Counted from the first letter of the stretch, positions 1 to 8,248 are shown. The stretch: 29,800 bases of DNA from CAYLVJ01 sp964615425 (GCA_964615425.1 CAZTOB010000008.1:1-29800); one strand, 5' to 3'. The notes: generated from the letters alone by a model not told the origin. Numbers and translations are program-made.

Positions 1-71
1 TTGCGGGGTCTGGAGTTGCACCAGAACCACCAGGTTATGAGCCTGGTAACCTACTGTTAGTCCACCCCGCG
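1..71 (-). tRNA. Initiator tRNA-fMet (anticodon CAT)
   Basis: The minus strand folds as a cloverleaf. The acceptor arm is CGCGGGG/CCCCGCA with an unpaired C1-A72, the bacterial initiator hallmark. The anticodon stem CCAGG/CCTGG carries the loop CTCATAA (anticodon CAT), and the T stem is TCTGG/CCAGA with loop TGCAACT. The start CGCGGGGTGGA matches known bacterial initiators. The discriminator A is at position 1, so any encoded CCA lies outside the window. Two oddities: the D loop I can draw (AACAGTA) lacks the usual GG, and T-loop position 55 is G rather than T. A promoter lies just upstream. Confidence 0.93.
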
Positions 72-79
72 TTCACTTC

Positions 80-108
80 ATACTAACCCTAACCTTAAAA
101 AAAATCAA
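80..108 (-). promoter_or_regulatory. Promoter of the initiator tRNA gene
   Basis: On the minus strand a -35 like TTGATT (103-108) is followed by a 17-nt spacer and TAGTAT (80-85). Transcription would start about 2-4 nt before the tRNA 5' end. It sits in the short gap after the 112-633 gene, so the tRNA probably has its own promoter while also lying downstream of the murA-to-gatA run. Confidence 0.5.
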
Positions 109-111
109 GTC

Positions 112-633
112 TCAAAATGCGTTCAAATCATTCAAGGCTTCCCTGTAAACCCCCACCGCCCACTTAGCTTTATCCAGAGAAAGACGGTAATTCGGATCAT
201 GAACTATATCCTCCCTTACCCTCCTTGCCCTTTTTATCTCCTCCAGGTTTTTAACTTCCCTGGAAGATAAAAGATCAAGTCTTTCTTCAAAAGTTTCTCC
301 CTCGTAAGACAAGCTGTCTAAAACTTCTTCTAAAAGTTCATCTGCCTCTAACACGGCCAGCTTGGCTTCGCTTTCCCAACCCTTTTCAAGTCTTTTTTCG
401 ATACTGCTCCATTTTTTCCTGAAAACCGTTGATTCATAAGATTTAGTGGACCAAAATTCTACAAAATCCTTACGGGGTCCTCTTTTTGTCCAGCGGGTTT
501 GTAAATAACTTATTAAAATAACACCGGCGAAGAAAAAGGAAATAAGAAAAAAGAAGATCTTCAAAGGTAAAACTTCAGGAGAATAAGCAGGCTCCACTAT
601 TTCCGAAATGTAGTCTGTAATATAATCTGTCAT
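112..633 (-). CDS. Single-pass membrane protein with HEPN-like R-x4-H motif
   Basis: This is a 173-residue protein of unassigned function. Residues about 24-45 form one hydrophobic membrane segment, and a charged, largely helical cytoplasmic region follows. Near the C-terminus (about 133-165) is a segment with R140, E141, D142 and H145. This R-x4-H arrangement, followed by DPNY and an amphipathic helix, resembles the active motif of HEPN-fold ribonucleases and nucleotide-binding HEPN proteins; the resemblance is by eye only. Its start overlaps the gatA stop by 4 nt, so it is probably translationally coupled to gatCA. The RNase idea is inference; it could be a structural HEPN-like or unrelated helical protein. 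I am sure that it is a gene but not of its role. Confidence 0.85.
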   Translation of the reverse strand: MTDYITDYISEIVEPAYSPEVLPLKIFFFLISFFFAGVILISYLQTRWTKRGPRKDFVEFWSTKSYESTVFRKKWSSIEKRLEKGWESEAKLAVLEADELLEEVLDSLSYEGETFEERLDLLSSREVKNLEEIKRARRVREDIVHDPNYRLSLDKAKWAVGVYREALNDLNAF

Positions 634-2054
634 AATTTTTCAATTAATCCGGCCATCGCCCAAACTTTATCTTCTTCAAACTTGTTCCCCATCAGCTGCA
701 CCCCCACCGGAAGTCCGTCAACCTCTCCCGCTGGAAGGGAAACAGCCGGCAGTTCAGCCAAGTTGGCGGGAACGGTAAAGATGTCGGAAAGATACATTGA
801 AAGAGGGTCGTCCGTCTTCTCCCCTATCTTAAAAGCGGTGGTCGGCGAGGTAGGAGTTAAAATCAAATCAACCGCTTTGAAAGCGCTGTCAAAGTCTCTT
901 TTAATTAAAGTTCTTACCTTTTGCGCTTTAAGGTAGTAGGCGTCGAAATAACCGGCTGAAAGAGCGTAAGTCCCAATCATAATCCTTCTTTTAACCTCCT
1001 CTCCCAACCCCTTCGATCTATTTTCAAGATAAAGGCTCTTCAAATCTTCCGCCTGCGGAAATCCACTCCCGTATCTTATTCCGTCATAGCGGGCCAGATT
1101 AGACGACACCTCCGAAGGAGTTAAAACGTAATAACAAGGAAGAGCGTATTCGCTGTGAGGAAGATTTATTCTTCTCATTTTAACACCTTCTTCCTCAAGT
1201 TTTTCTATTACCTCTTTTACTTTTGATTCGACCCCGGGTTCTATTCCCTCCACAAAATATTCCCTGGGGATACCGACCACAAGGTCTTTAACGTCAAAGG
1301 GCGGCTTGTTTCTTTCCGGAGCATCTAAGTTAACACTCGTTGCATCTTTTGCGTCCCTCCCTTTTATAGAATCAAATACTTTCCTGGCATCTTCCACGCT
1401 CCTGGCAAAAGGACCTATCTGGTCCAAGGAAGAGGCCATTGCTATAAGACCGTAACGGGAAACCGCTCCGTAGCTCGGTTTAAACCCCACCACTCCGCAC
1501 AAGGAAGCAGGCTGCCTTATCGAACCCCCGGTATCAGAGCCGAGACTTGCCACACAAACCCCGGCTGCAACCGCTGCCGCCGAGCCCCCGGAAGAACCTC
1601 CCGGGACCCTTTTTGGATCTTTAGGATTGCGGGTCGTAAAAAAAGCAGAGTTTTCAGTCGAAGAACCCATGGCAAATTCGTCAAGGTTGGTTTTGCCAAT
1701 GATAACAGCGCCCGCTTCTTTAAGTCTTTTGGTAACCGTTGCGTCATAAGGAGCTTTGTAGTTTTTCAAGATTTTCGAACCGGCACTGCAAAGTTCATCC
1801 TCCATGAGCATGTTGTCTTTTAAAGCAACGGGTACTCCCGCCAAAGAAGGAAGTTCTCCGCCTTTTTTGACCAAGGAATCAATTCTTTCGGCCTGTTTTA
1901 GAGCGGATTCTTCCGTAATGGTAATAAAAATATTGAGCTTTTCATTTTCTTTTTTAGCTGCCTTTAAAAAACGCCGGGTGAGATCTTCAGCTTGAAAACG
2001 GCCTTCTTTCAGCCCTTTCCTGATTTTCTTTATTGTAAGGGTTTTAATATTCAC
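630..2054 (-). CDS. gatA: Glutamyl-tRNA(Gln)/aspartyl-tRNA(Asn) amidotransferase subunit A
   Basis: GatA is the glutaminase subunit of the GatCAB complex. It releases ammonia from glutamine, which is used to amidate Glu-tRNA(Gln) or Asp-tRNA(Asn). The 474-residue protein is full length and has the amidase-signature Ser-cisSer-Lys triad: K79 in VALKDN, S154 in GGSSGGS and S178 in GSDTGGS. The start is GTG and overlaps the gatC stop as GTGA, a typical coupled junction. The next gene (112-633) overlaps its end by 4 nt. gatB is not in the window and must be encoded elsewhere. Confidence 0.97.
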   Translation of the reverse strand: MNIKTLTIKKIRKGLKEGRFQAEDLTRRFLKAAKKENEKLNIFITITEESALKQAERIDSLVKKGGELPSLAGVPVALKDNMLMEDELCSAGSKILKNYKAPYDATVTKRLKEAGAVIIGKTNLDEFAMGSSTENSAFFTTRNPKDPKRVPGGSSGGSAAAVAAGVCVASLGSDTGGSIRQPASLCGVVGFKPSYGAVSRYGLIAMASSLDQIGPFARSVEDARKVFDSIKGRDAKDATSVNLDAPERNKPPFDVKDLVVGIPREYFVEGIEPGVESKVKEVIEKLEEEGVKMRRINLPHSEYALPCYYVLTPSEVSSNLARYDGIRYGSGFPQAEDLKSLYLENRSKGLGEEVKRRIMIGTYALSAGYFDAYYLKAQKVRTLIKRDFDSAFKAVDLILTPTSPTTAFKIGEKTDDPLSMYLSDIFTVPANLAELPAVSLPAGEVDGLPVGVQLMGNKFEEDKVWAMAGLIEKL

Positions 2055-2371
2055 TGCCTGTTTTTAAAAACACTCTTAATTTTTAAAAAGCCGTCCTTTT
2101 TGTCCGGAGCTTCTTTTAAAAGCTTTTCTTTTGTTCTTTCATTTTGACTTTCCAATTTGTCTTTTCTGATTTGTGTCACCCCTCCTTTTTTAAAAAGAAC
2201 CTCTTCCAAGGTGTGAGTTAAAGGCTTAACCCCCTCCGTTTCAACCTCGTCAAGTTTATCCACATAATCCAGTATCGAGGAGAGCTCTTTTTGGAAGGAG
2301 GCGGTTTCTTCTTCGGATATTTTTATCCGAGCCAGCTTAGCAATATGTTTTACTTCTTTTTTAGAAAGCAT
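2051..2371 (-). CDS. gatC: Amidotransferase subunit C
   Basis: GatC is the small belt subunit that holds GatA and GatB together in the tRNA-dependent amidotransferase. The protein begins MLSKKEVKHIAKLARI, the usual GatC N-terminus, and contains the conserved FQKELSSILDYVDKL-type helix and a late PLTH segment. I chose the ATG at 2371, giving 106 residues. An upstream in-frame start at 2392 would add seven residues that family members lack and would overlap mreB. With this start the gap to the mreB stop is 4 nt, and the end overlaps gatA as GTGA. Confidence 0.93.
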   Translation of the reverse strand: MLSKKEVKHIAKLARIKISEEETASFQKELSSILDYVDKLDEVETEGVKPLTHTLEEVLFKKGGVTQIRKDKLESQNERTKEKLLKEAPDKKDGFLKIKSVFKNRQ

Positions 2372-2375
2372 AATC

Positions 2376-3458
2376 TTATTTAGGTACTTCAAGTTCTTCC
2401 GTTTCTACCAAAGCGTCTTTGTATTTTTCCATATTCTCCAAAACTAATCCCGCGCCTCTTACAACCGTTGTCATCGGATCTTCTACCAAATGAGTGGGGA
2501 TTTGGGTTTCTTTTTGAACCAGTTCGGGCAGACCTTCCAGAAGACTTCCTCCACCGCAAAAGTGAATTCCGTTTTTCATTATATCAGCCAAAACCTCGGG
2601 CGGAGTTCTTTCGATGGTGTCTTTTATTCCCTGTACAATCTCTTTAACGCTTTTTGACAAAGCCCGGTAAGCCTCTTCTTTGGAGATCATTATTTCTTCG
2701 GGAAGACCGGTGACAAGGTTTCTTCCTCTCACCGGAACCTTTTTTCCTTCTTCAGGAAGCTCAGCACAGCCGACCTGCTTTTTGATCTTTTCCGCCATCA
2801 TCGGACCTATCAAAAGGTTAAATTCGCTCTGCACCCACTGCACGATGTCTTGATCAAGCCGGTCTCCAGCTGTTTTCAAGCTGCACGAAACCACAATTCC
2901 TCCCAGGGAGGTGACCGCTATCTCCGTCCTCCCCCCTCCTATGTCCACAATGAAGTGGCCCTCCGGCTTGTTGACATCAAGCTTGGCTCCGATAGCGTCA
3001 GCCATAGGTTGTTGAATTAAAAAAACTTTTCTTGCTCCAGCTTTTTTAGTAGCGTCCCGGACCGCCTTCTTTTCCACCTCGGTAACACCACAAGGGATGC
3101 TCACGATTACACGCGGACGGGGCTTAATGAAGGCCCTCCCCATCACTCTGTCAATAAAATAGCGGATCATTTGTTCCGTAACTTCAAAATCAGAGATGAC
3201 GCCGGCGCTCAAAGGCTTACTCGCCACCACATGCGACGGGGTCTTCCCCACCATTTCCCTCGCCTCCTTTCCTATGGCTAGAATCTGGCCTGTTTTTTGA
3301 TTAACCGCCACCACCGAAGGTTCGAAGATAACAATTCCTTCTCCTTTTACGTAGACTAAAGAGTGTGCGGTGCCGAGATCCACCGCTATGTCTTTAGCCA
3401 GCAGCCCCTTTAACTTTCCAAACTCACCCAACCAATTTTCTCTTTTTTTGTTGTCCAT
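2376..3458 (-). CDS. mreB: Rod-shape-determining protein MreB (paralogue 1)
   Basis: This is a bacterial actin that organises lateral wall synthesis at the inner membrane. The 360-residue protein has the actin-fold nucleotide motifs: phosphate-1 AVDLGTA near residue 25, phosphate-2 VDIGGGRTE near 170, and adenosine-site GGGSLLEGLP near 305. A helical N-terminal stretch precedes phosphate-1 and could serve as the membrane-binding amphipathic helix known in MreB. The Arg in GGGRTE replaces the usual Thr. It lies between rseP (2-nt gap) and gatC (4-nt gap). A second mreB is 2.5 kb upstream in the same run, so the two products may copolymerise or divide labour. Confidence 0.95.
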   Translation of the reverse strand: MDNKKRENWLGEFGKLKGLLAKDIAVDLGTAHSLVYVKGEGIVIFEPSVVAVNQKTGQILAIGKEAREMVGKTPSHVVASKPLSAGVISDFEVTEQMIRYFIDRVMGRAFIKPRPRVIVSIPCGVTEVEKKAVRDATKKAGARKVFLIQQPMADAIGAKLDVNKPEGHFIVDIGGGRTEIAVTSLGGIVVSCSLKTAGDRLDQDIVQWVQSEFNLLIGPMMAEKIKKQVGCAELPEEGKKVPVRGRNLVTGLPEEIMISKEEAYRALSKSVKEIVQGIKDTIERTPPEVLADIMKNGIHFCGGGSLLEGLPELVQKETQIPTHLVEDPMTTVVRGAGLVLENMEKYKDALVETEELEVPK

Positions 3459-3460
3459 AA

Positions 3461-4498
3461 TTACAGCAATGATTTAATATCTTTAAAGGTCGCAAAAACC
3501 ATCAATAAAAGAAGAAGAACGAAGAAAAATTTGTTTATTCCCTCTTCCACCTCCCTCTTTAAAGGTTTTCCTCTCAGTTTTTCAACTCCTAGAAAAAGTA
3601 TTCTTCCTCCATCCAAAACCGGGATTAAAGGAAAAGCGTTAAAAACCGCCAGGTGCAAAGCGATCAAAGCTAAAATGTTTAAAAAGTAAGATGCTCCCAG
3701 CCTTCCCCTTTCAACAAAAACCCCCATGATCCCCACCGGGCCCACCAACCTAGCCTGAACCTTGGTCTCCGTAAAGGGCGAGGCGATCATCTCACCGATC
3801 GATCTTAAGATCAAAGCGGTAAACCAGAAAGTTTGTTCAGCTCCGCCTTTTAAACTTTCAAAAACACCTTTTTTTTGAATCACCACCCGACCCAGACCAA
3901 TCCCGAGCAGCCCCTCCCCTTCGGGGGGGGAAATCCTTGGAACGGCTTCAATGGCAACCTCTTTATCGCCTCTTTTAACTAAAATTTCAATTTCTTCACC
4001 TTTTTTATCCTGAACAAACTCTTGAACCTTCGTAATCTTTTTTAAACTTTCTCCGTTGATTTCCAGAATAATGTCTCCGGGCTTAAGACCCGCCTCTTCT
4101 GCTGGAGAGTCGGGGGCTACGCTTAAAACACTGACCAGGGGTTCGGATCCTTGAGGAGGTTCATCGCCGACATCCACCGGAGCTCCCGCCATGAACATTA
4201 TGGAAAAAATCAAAAAAGCAAAAACCCAAAAAGAAATTACCCCGGCAGCAAGAACCCAAAACCTGTGAGATATTTTAGCTTTTTTCATATTTTCCCTCGG
4301 GATGTCAACAAAAGCTCCGAAAGGTATCAAGTTCAAGCTGTAAACCGTTTCTCCTATCTTTTTCCCGATCAACCGGGGAGGGTACCCGATCCCGAACTCC
4401 CTCACCCCTATTCCGAAACCTTTTGCTACTAAAAAGTGACTTGCTTCGTGCAAGACGAGAAGCCCCACCAAAACAACAAGTGATACAATAAAAATCAT
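3461..4498 (-). CDS. rseP: Site-2 intramembrane zinc metalloprotease (RseP, M50)
   Basis: This protease cleaves transmembrane substrates in regulated intramembrane proteolysis. The 345-residue protein has the zinc-binding HEASH motif (H17, E18, H21) in the first membrane segment, a single PDZ domain (about 125-175, with SPAEEAGLKPGD), and the third zinc ligand in the C-terminal LDGG motif (D296) preceded by NAFPLIPV. Several hydrophobic segments are present. It is a single-PDZ form, like many non-proteobacterial members. A plausible Shine-Dalgarno (AGAAGGA) lies just upstream of its ATG, one of few clear ones here. It follows frr by 2 nt, a neighbourhood seen in many bacteria. No anti-sigma substrate is encoded nearby. 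Confidence 0.95.
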   Translation of the reverse strand: MIFIVSLVVLVGLLVLHEASHFLVAKGFGIGVREFGIGYPPRLIGKKIGETVYSLNLIPFGAFVDIPRENMKKAKISHRFWVLAAGVISFWVFAFLIFSIMFMAGAPVDVGDEPPQGSEPLVSVLSVAPDSPAEEAGLKPGDIILEINGESLKKITKVQEFVQDKKGEEIEILVKRGDKEVAIEAVPRISPPEGEGLLGIGLGRVVIQKKGVFESLKGGAEQTFWFTALILRSIGEMIASPFTETKVQARLVGPVGIMGVFVERGRLGASYFLNILALIALHLAVFNAFPLIPVLDGGRILFLGVEKLRGKPLKREVEEGINKFFFVLLLLLMVFATFKDIKSLL

Positions 4499-4500
4499 GA

Positions 4501-5061
4501 TTATCCTTCTTTAATTATTTCCGCCTTTTTGCTTTTTATTTCCGTCAGCTTAGCGTTGACATCATCCACCACCTCCTGTAATTTTTCCAACCCTCGGAAT
4601 TTTTCATCCTCCCCGATTTCACTCTTGCTGAAAGCGTTCTCAATCCGACGGGTTCCTTTGTTTCTGACATCTCTTATCTTTTTTTTGGCTTTTTCCTGCT
4701 TCTCGGAAAGAAGACGCAGATACTTTTCTCTTCTTTCCTGAGTCAAAGCGGGGAAAGGTATTCTTATCACCTCCTCGCCTGTAATCGGAGAAAGCCCCAG
4801 GGAAGAATTATGAATCGCTTTTTCAATTGATTCCATATAACTCTTATCCCAAGGTTTCACGATTATTTCCCGGTCCTTTGTAATGTCTATCATCCCCAAG
4901 CTTTTGAGAGGAACCTTTTTGCCGTAGCTTTCCACTTCCAAATCTTCCACCAGAGAGGTGGAGGGTCTTGAAGTTCTCAACTTAGCTATCTCTTTTTTGA
5001 AATCGGAGATTACTTCTTTGAACTCCGGCTTCAAATCTTTGATAACGTCTCTCCAATGCAT
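4501..5061 (-). CDS. frr: Ribosome recycling factor
   Basis: RRF works with EF-G to split the post-termination ribosome. The length of 186 residues is normal. The sequence shows the RRF pattern: helix I with KLRTSRPSTSLVEDLEVESYG, the beta-domain segment PLKSLGMIDI followed by the KPWD region, and the C-terminal RREKYLRLL and DEKFRGLEKLQEVVDD helices. The gene is 1 nt downstream of holB and 2 nt upstream of rseP in the murA-to-gatA run. Its common partner pyrH is not present here. Confidence 0.97.
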   Translation of the reverse strand: MHWRDVIKDLKPEFKEVISDFKKEIAKLRTSRPSTSLVEDLEVESYGKKVPLKSLGMIDITKDREIIVKPWDKSYMESIEKAIHNSSLGLSPITGEEVIRIPFPALTQERREKYLRLLSEKQEKAKKKIRDVRNKGTRRIENAFSKSEIGEDEKFRGLEKLQEVVDDVNAKLTEIKSKKAEIIKEG

Positions 5062-5062
5062 A

Positions 5063-5956
5063 CTAAATTTTAAGCATTAAATCTTGTAAAGTTATTTTTT
5101 TGTTGACGTTGTAGTTTTGAAGAAGGTAAAGAGTGTTTTCCATTTCTTTGATAGTTTTTTCCACGGGAATCGTTTCATCTTCTTCTTCTAATTTCCAGAA
5201 AAGAACCCTTCTTAGGAAATAAAGCCAGGAAACAAGCATCTCTTCGGGATTTTCTTTGGATAATTTTTTAGCTATTTCAAACCTTTTGTTTAAGTCCGCC
5301 TTCAACAATTCCTTGACCTTCTGCCTTCTTTCTTTTTCCTTTTCGAATTCTTCCCTGTTTTGAAGGTACCGAAGCGCTTTAACAGGCCGCAGGCCGGCGG
5401 TGGTTAAAATTTCATCTTTCACTTTGAAACCCTTCTTCTTTAAAAAACGAGCCAGCTCTTTTTTTTCGGGGACCTGGAACCTTAACTCTTGAAGGCGGGA
5501 AGTAATAGTGGGCAGCAAAGAATTACTTGAACTGCTGGTTAGAAAAAGAACAGAGTCTCCTTTCGGCTCTTCCAGAGTTTTAAGAATGGCGTTTTGAGAG
5601 TAATGGTTCATAAGGTGGGCGCGGTGAACAACCCCCACCTTAATCCTTCCAAAAGAAGGCTTAAGCGAGAGCTTCTTTAAAAAATCATCCACTGAATCAA
5701 CTTTTATGGATTTTCCGTCCTCGCTTTCAAGAAGGAAAAAGTCAGGATGAGTCTTTTTTTCTATCATCCGACAGGACTTACACTTTCCGCAAGGTGCACC
5801 CCCTTCGCTCTCACACATCACCCACTTCGTGAAAAACTCAGCCATCTTTTTTTTCCCCAACCCGCTTCTTCCCGTAAAAAGATAGCTGTGGGATAAACTA
5901 TCTTCTTCCCATGCCCTTTTCAAAAACTTCCACTGCTTGGGGAAAAGATCTTTCAT
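5063..5956 (-). CDS. holB: DNA polymerase III clamp-loader subunit delta'
   Basis: This is an AAA+ subunit of the clamp loader that places the sliding clamp on DNA. The 297-residue protein has a P-loop-like GRSGLGKK (29-36) in which the usual Ser/Thr is Lys, consistent with the ATPase-inactive delta' subunit. It also has the zinc module C48-C56-C59-C62, the KTLEEP segment, and the TITSRLQELRF sensor region. In the gamma/tau subunit the P-loop is intact and the protein is usually longer, so delta' is the better call. Its start overlaps the preceding mreB-like gene by 4 nt. Confidence 0.9.
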   Translation of the reverse strand: MKDLFPKQWKFLKRAWEEDSLSHSYLFTGRSGLGKKKMAEFFTKWVMCESEGGAPCGKCKSCRMIEKKTHPDFFLLESEDGKSIKVDSVDDFLKKLSLKPSFGRIKVGVVHRAHLMNHYSQNAILKTLEEPKGDSVLFLTSSSSNSLLPTITSRLQELRFQVPEKKELARFLKKKGFKVKDEILTTAGLRPVKALRYLQNREEFEKEKERRQKVKELLKADLNKRFEIAKKLSKENPEEMLVSWLYFLRRVLFWKLEEEDETIPVEKTIKEMENTLYLLQNYNVNKKITLQDLMLKI

Positions 5957-6960
5957 TTCTTTCTCATTATGCTTTTTTTGTAAATATCAAGGTTTTCAAG
6001 CATCACCCCTGTTCCTTTGGCTACACAAAGCATCGATTTGTCGGAAAGAAAGGAAGGGACACCGGTGCTTTTAGAAATCAAAACATCAAGATTGCGAAGT
6101 TTAGAACCTCCTCCGGTAAGAACCATTCCTTTATCCATGATGTCTGCAGAAAGCTCGGGTGGGGTTTTGCGTAAAACTATTTTAACCGCCCTTACGATAT
6201 CTTTCAAAGGATCGGCTACCGCCTCCGCCACGTTGTTTGAGGTGACTTTTATAACGCGGGGAAGTCCTGAAACCATATCCCTGCCTCTCACCTCGAGAAC
6301 TTTCTCCTCTTTTTCGGGTATAGCCGAGCCGATCTTTATCTTTATTTCCTCCGCCGTCTGAGTTCCTACAGCCAAGTTGTATTTTCTTCTCACAAAATCG
6401 CTTATCGCTGCGTCAAGTTCGTCTCCGGCCACACGTATCGAGTGTGATGTTACAATCCCCCCCAGGGAAATAACGGCTACTCCCGCGGTTCCTCCGCCGA
6501 TATCAATGATCAAATGTCCTGAACAAGAATTAACGGGAATGCCCGCACCAATAGCCGATAAAAGCGGCTCCTTGGCTAAATAAACGGCTTTGGACCCTGC
6601 CGCCTTGCCGGCTTCTATAACAGCTCTTCTTTCCGTAGAAGTAATCCCGGCCGGAACTCCAACTAAAACTTCGGGTTTTAAAACGTCCCACGGTTTTGAT
6701 ACTTTTTTAATGAAATGAGAAAGCATGGCCTGCGTAACACGGTAATTGGCAATCACCCCTTCTCTCATCGGTCTGTAAACTTTAATGCTGTCGGGGGTTC
6801 TACCCAACATCTCTTTTGCTTCTTTTCCCACCGCCAATATCTTGTTCTCTTCCACCGCAACAGCAACCACAGAAGGCTCCCTTAAAACAATTCCCTTTTT
6901 GGGAATAAAAACCATGGAGTTGCAGGTACCGAGATCTATTCCTATTTTTCTAATAAACAT
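5953..6960 (-). CDS. MreB-like actin (paralogue 2)
   Basis: This is a second MreB-family actin of 335 residues, clearly diverged from the one at 2376-3458. Nucleotide motifs are intact: phosphate-1 IGIDLGTCNS (7-16), phosphate-2 IIDIGGGTAGVAV near 155, and adenosine-site TGGGSKLRNL near 290. Unlike paralogue 1 it starts directly at the first beta strand (MFIRKIGIDLG) and has no N-terminal helix, so membrane attachment would need another route. It sits 5 nt downstream of murA and overlaps holB by 4 nt. An Mbl/MreBH-like role is possible but unproven. Confidence 0.93.
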   Translation of the reverse strand: MFIRKIGIDLGTCNSMVFIPKKGIVLREPSVVAVAVEENKILAVGKEAKEMLGRTPDSIKVYRPMREGVIANYRVTQAMLSHFIKKVSKPWDVLKPEVLVGVPAGITSTERRAVIEAGKAAGSKAVYLAKEPLLSAIGAGIPVNSCSGHLIIDIGGGTAGVAVISLGGIVTSHSIRVAGDELDAAISDFVRRKYNLAVGTQTAEEIKIKIGSAIPEKEEKVLEVRGRDMVSGLPRVIKVTSNNVAEAVADPLKDIVRAVKIVLRKTPPELSADIMDKGMVLTGGGSKLRNLDVLISKSTGVPSFLSDKSMLCVAKGTGVMLENLDIYKKSIMRKK

Positions 6961-6965
6961 TTTTA

Positions 6966-8231
6966 CTAAGATTTAACTCTCTTTATTCTAGCTCCCAAAG
7001 ATTTTAACTTCTCGTCCAAATTTTCATAACCGCGGTCAATCTGATTTACCTCACTGACTCTGGTTTCCCCTTCAGCCATCAAAGCCGCCACAACCAAGGA
7101 AGCCCCCGCCCTTATATCCCAGCTCCTGATATCAATCCCCAAAAGAGGAGTTTCACCGAAAACAAGAGCTCGGTGCGGGTCAACTATTTCAATGTCGGCT
7201 CCCATCTTTCTTAATTCTTGAACATAATTGAGACGGTTTTCATAAAGCGGGTCGTGTATTAAACTTTTACCCCTGATTTGGGTTAAAAGTGGAACAACGA
7301 TGGGGAGAAGGTCTGTTGGAAACCCCGGCCAGGGAAGAGCTTGAAAACGAACGGGTTCAAGGTCGGGAGAATGATTAACAATCAAATCATTATCCTCCCA
7401 CCGAAAATCAACCCCCAAATCACTCATTTTGGCTAAGAAGAAGTCCATGTCTTCTTTAACCACCCCTTTAAGACGGATAACGCCTTCGGTAGCGGCCCCG
7501 GCTAAAAAGAAGGTACCCGCCTCCACATGGTCTGACAAAACTTCAAAATCACCCCCTTTTAATCTTTCTTTTCCCTTTATCCTTAAAGTATGCCCCCCTA
7601 CTCCTTCAATTTCAACTCCCATTTCACGCAGCACGTTTCCCAAGCGTCTAACGTGGGGCTCCGCCGCCGCTGTTTTAACCACAGTTTCACCCGGGAGACC
7701 GGCCGCTGCCATCATCAAGACCTCCGTCGCCGTCACGCTGAATTCACGCAAAACCACCTTGTCGGAAGAAAGGCTGCTGCCGTCGAAGATATAGTGATTG
7801 TTTTTTCTTTTTACTTCAAGACCCAGCTTTTTTAAAGCGTCAAGGTGGGTTGTTATCGGCCTCAGTCCTATCTTATCCCCTCCCGGGGGAGCGAACCTGA
7901 ATTTTTTAAAACGAGAAAGAAGAGAACCGATAAGAAGTACGGAAACTCTGCTTTTGCCGATAAGAGAAAGATCCAAATCATCAGCCGAAAGATCACTGCC
8001 CGGCTCTATTTCCACCTCGTCTTCGCCCGTCCACTCAACCTCCGCCCCCAAACTCCTAATTATTTCTAAAAGATTAAAAACGTCTTCCACCCGTGGAAGA
8101 TTAACCACCCTGCATTTTTCATCCGTTAAAAGGGTGGCTGCCAAAATGGGGCCCGCGCTATTTTTAGCCCCGCTTATCTCCACCTCGCCTTCTAATTTTT
8201 GCCCTCCTTGAATTAAAAATTGCTCTGACAT
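6966..8231 (-). CDS. murA: UDP-N-acetylglucosamine 1-carboxyvinyltransferase with Asp in place of the catalytic Cys
   Basis: MurA catalyses the first committed step of peptidoglycan synthesis, transferring enolpyruvate from PEP to UDP-GlcNAc in the cytoplasm. The length of 421 residues is normal. K23 in SGAKNS is the conserved lysine, and FPTDLLP carries the conserved aspartate. The active-site loop reads PPGGDKIGLRP, so the residue equivalent to E. coli Cys115 is Asp119. From family knowledge (mycobacterial, chlamydial and Borrelia MurA), this Asp form is active and insensitive to fosfomycin. The gene heads the long minus-strand run and has its own promoter with a leader of roughly 13 nt and no Shine-Dalgarno. 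Confidence 0.97.
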   Translation of the reverse strand: MSEQFLIQGGQKLEGEVEISGAKNSAGPILAATLLTDEKCRVVNLPRVEDVFNLLEIIRSLGAEVEWTGEDEVEIEPGSDLSADDLDLSLIGKSRVSVLLIGSLLSRFKKFRFAPPGGDKIGLRPITTHLDALKKLGLEVKRKNNHYIFDGSSLSSDKVVLREFSVTATEVLMMAAAGLPGETVVKTAAAEPHVRRLGNVLREMGVEIEGVGGHTLRIKGKERLKGGDFEVLSDHVEAGTFFLAGAATEGVIRLKGVVKEDMDFFLAKMSDLGVDFRWEDNDLIVNHSPDLEPVRFQALPWPGFPTDLLPIVVPLLTQIRGKSLIHDPLYENRLNYVQELRKMGADIEIVDPHRALVFGETPLLGIDIRSWDIRAGASLVVAALMAEGETRVSEVNQIDRGYENLDEKLKSLGARIKRVKS

Positions 8232-8248
8232 ATTTAATTCTTTATAAC
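8220..8248 (+). promoter_or_regulatory. Candidate promoter for the PEGA protein gene
   Basis: A plus-strand -35-like TTGCTC (8220-8225) is followed by a 17-nt spacer and TATAAC (8243-8248, five of six consensus positions). It overlaps the divergent murA promoter, so the two genes may compete for RNA polymerase. The match is moderate. Confidence 0.4.

Noticed and set aside
82..95. Telomere-like (CCCTAA) repeat in the tRNA upstream region
   Set aside because: Only about two imperfect units within a promoter spacer; chance similarity in a bacterial sequence.
2051..2392. TGA recoding as in Gracilibacteria/Absconditabacteria
   Set aside because: gatC and other genes end at TGA exactly at the family's normal C-terminus, so TGA is a stop here.
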